This document shows positions 5,709 through 6,848 of a stretch of 6,848 bases of DNA, in pieces. The stretch is from contig JAFTXB010000079.1 of the NCBI GenBank assembly GCA_017461825.1, positions 1-6,848 on the forward strand, written 5' to 3'. The position numbers and the translations under genes were made by a program. The notes below the pieces were generated by a model that had not been told where the DNA came from, ran no database searches, and was given only the letters and a program-made list of their open reading frames with translations. Source of the stretch: Clostridia bacterium (GTDB lineage Bacteria > Bacillota > Clostridia > Oscillospirales > CAG-272). Position 1 is the stretch's first letter. Each line of letters begins with the position of its first letter.

Positions 5709-6848
5709 TTATTGTGCTACCGTCGTTATTTTAATACTTCCATCAAAGGTGACGGTAGTATTGATTGGATTGCCGTTTGCATCACAATTGGAATAAAACT
5801 TGACAGTACTCTTGATCCCGAGAAGCATTTTGCGGATATAGGAACCGTAAGCGCTACCGTGATTAAGGTGCTGATTGGAATTTGACCACAAGCCATATAT
5901 TGCACGGATCTCATTGTACAGATTTTGGCTGCCGCCGTTGTCCCAGCCGTGGTGTGCGACCTGCACGATAGGTGTGCGGAGATAGCTGCCCCACATTGCT
6001 GCCAAGCGGTCTCCGTGCGCTTTGTAGATATCGGCAAGGAAGATCGCCTTTGCCTCGTCCGTGTCCCCCGAGTTAAAGGTTGCACGGAAGGTCAGGCAGG
6101 TATCGTTCATTTCGGTCAACGCATTGGGATAGATATCCTCATACGTGCTCAAAAATTCAAACTCAACGCCTCCAACCGAAAAAGCATAGCCCGTGTGAAG
6201 CGTATATGATTTTGATTTTTGGAAATACACTTTGAACTGATCGGCATGATCGTACAGATAACTGTCTACGTTTTCCGCATACTGAACAGATTTAGCTGTT
6301 GGGATATTCCAAAGCAGGTATTCCAATTCTACAGTATTGCCATACTTTTCGCCAAACTCCTGAAACGTATCATAATGATCACTGTGGCTATGCGTCAAGA
6401 TCCATGCCGCGATCTTGATTTTTCCGTCGTTTCTCTTATTGTTATTTTTCAAATGCTTGTACAGCTTGTCAGCGAGCCCATATTCTTGAACGTCATCACG
6501 CCCACCGTCCACGATCACGTATCTGCCATCTTCCAGCGTGATCACATAGCTCATACCGAGAGTCGGTCCTTTGTCAATTGATGTATACCGAAGACCGAAC
6601 TGTACGAGACTTGCCTCCGTAACCTTTGCGCCGTCCGCGGAAAAGGTGGGAATGGGCGAATAAGGCTCAAGTGTCACGCGAAGCTCCTGCAGGTCGGCAA
6701 GGTAGTAATCCCAAACGCCCTCTTTCTCCTTGCAATAGCCCGCAAAACGGTTGTTGGATGCCTGCCGACTGTAGTACGAGGTGTAGCCGTTTGCCTCAAG
6801 CAACGCAAGATAGCTATCGTAAACATCCGAGGAAACGTTTTCATACGA
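5709..6848 (-). CDS. C-terminal part of a paralogous secreted metallo-beta-lactamase-fold protein, 5' end outside window
   Basis: Open from the window edge (codon 6848-6846, Ser) to TAA at 5711-5709: 379 visible residues, in frame throughout. A TTG at 6803 could be misread as a start, but the reading frame and the homology continue upstream of it without a break, and the aligned residue in the paralogue is an internal Leu, so the gene is partial. It contains the small alpha/beta module (LLEANGY, YYSRQASNN) followed by the whole MBL domain: VDGG, THSHSDH (coded at 6378-6395), NDTCL, LAD and AHHG (coded at 5946-5957). All predicted metal ligands match the downstream paralogue. It differs mainly in three patches and lacks a 6-residue insertion after VDGGRDD. 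By analogy it probably also has a signal peptide and accessory domains, but these cannot be seen. Predicted to be extracellular; substrate unknown. Confidence 0.88.
   Translation of the reverse strand, partial: SYENVSSDVYDSYLALLEANGYTSYYSRQASNNRFAGYCKEKEGVWDYYLADLQELRVTLEPYSPIPTFSADGAKVTEASLVQFGLRYTSIDKGPTLGMSYVITLEDGRYVIVDGGRDDVQEYGLADKLYKHLKNNNKRNDGKIKIAAWILTHSHSDHYDTFQEFGEKYGNTVELEYLLWNIPTAKSVQYAENVDSYLYDHADQFKVYFQKSKSYTLHTGYAFSVGGVEFEFLSTYEDIYPNALTEMNDTCLTFRATFNSGDTDEAKAIFLADIYKAHGDRLAAMWGSYLRTPIVQVAHHGWDNGGSQNLYNEIRAIYGLWSNSNQHLNHGSAYGSYIRKMLLGIKSTVKFYSNCDANGNPINTTVTFDGSIKITTVAQ
5709..6848 (-). repeat. Tandem duplication, upstream copy (partial at window edge)
   Basis: Pairs with 2117-3274. 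Starting from the window edge, about 125 bases are identical to 3149-3274, with no sign that the similarity is ending, so the duplicated segment continues outside the window. Both copies are intact in frame, which argues that both are functional rather than one being a decaying remnant. Confidence 0.9.

Noticed and set aside
6758..6803. Translation start of the upstream MBL gene at TTG (6803)
   Set aside because: The frame stays open to the window edge and matches codons 807 onward of the paralogue, where this residue is an internal Leu. No ribosome binding site is evident, so the gene is simply cut by the window.
1..6848. tRNA, rRNA, CRISPR array, insertion sequence or riboswitch
   Set aside because: None seen. 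The window is almost fully coding, with gaps of 11-61 nt, no short regularly spaced repeats and no transposase-like reading frame.

Overview
The window is one stretch of a minus-strand operon. All five genes run right to left with gaps of only 11-61 nt, and no promoter or intrinsic terminator is visible, so the transcript starts to the right of the window and continues past its left edge. Purine-rich Shine-Dalgarno sequences, a Gram-positive-type signal peptide, middling GC by eye, and the gene types (large secreted multidomain proteins, a DUF4432 aldose-epimerase-like protein, a ManA-like cupin) suggest a gut or rumen Bacillota, probably class Clostridia. I cannot name genus or species.

In order of transcription: (1) 6848-5709, the C-terminal 379 residues of a protein ending in a metallo-beta-lactamase (MBL) fold domain; its 5' part is outside the window. 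(2) 5692-2117, a complete 1191-residue secreted paralogue: signal peptide, beta-helix with GLUG-like turns, beta-sandwich, two similar alpha/beta modules, a small alpha/beta module, and a C-terminal MBL domain with HxHxDH, Asp and AHHG motifs. (3) 2055-1396, a cytoplasmic SGNH/GDSL esterase or deacylase. (4) 1384-488, a DUF4432 aldose-1-epimerase-like protein. (5) 473 to the left edge, the N-terminal part of a type I phosphomannose-isomerase-like cupin.

The two MBL genes form a tandem repeat: 2117-3274 matches 5709-6848 at about 85 % protein identity by hand alignment. The differences are patchy, with near-identical blocks alternating with strongly diverged ones, and the last roughly 125 bases at the right edge are identical, so the duplication continues beyond the window. 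Two perfect inverted repeats stand out, one between the secreted gene and the esterase gene (2072-2109) and one inside the signal-peptide coding region (5609-5634).

Working model (inference): the two secreted MBL proteins act outside the cell on or around a glycan or glycoconjugate, while the three downstream cytoplasmic proteins process the imported sugar by deacylation, anomer interconversion and aldose-ketose isomerisation. The substrate is unknown. The MBL fold proves neither nuclease nor lactamase activity here.
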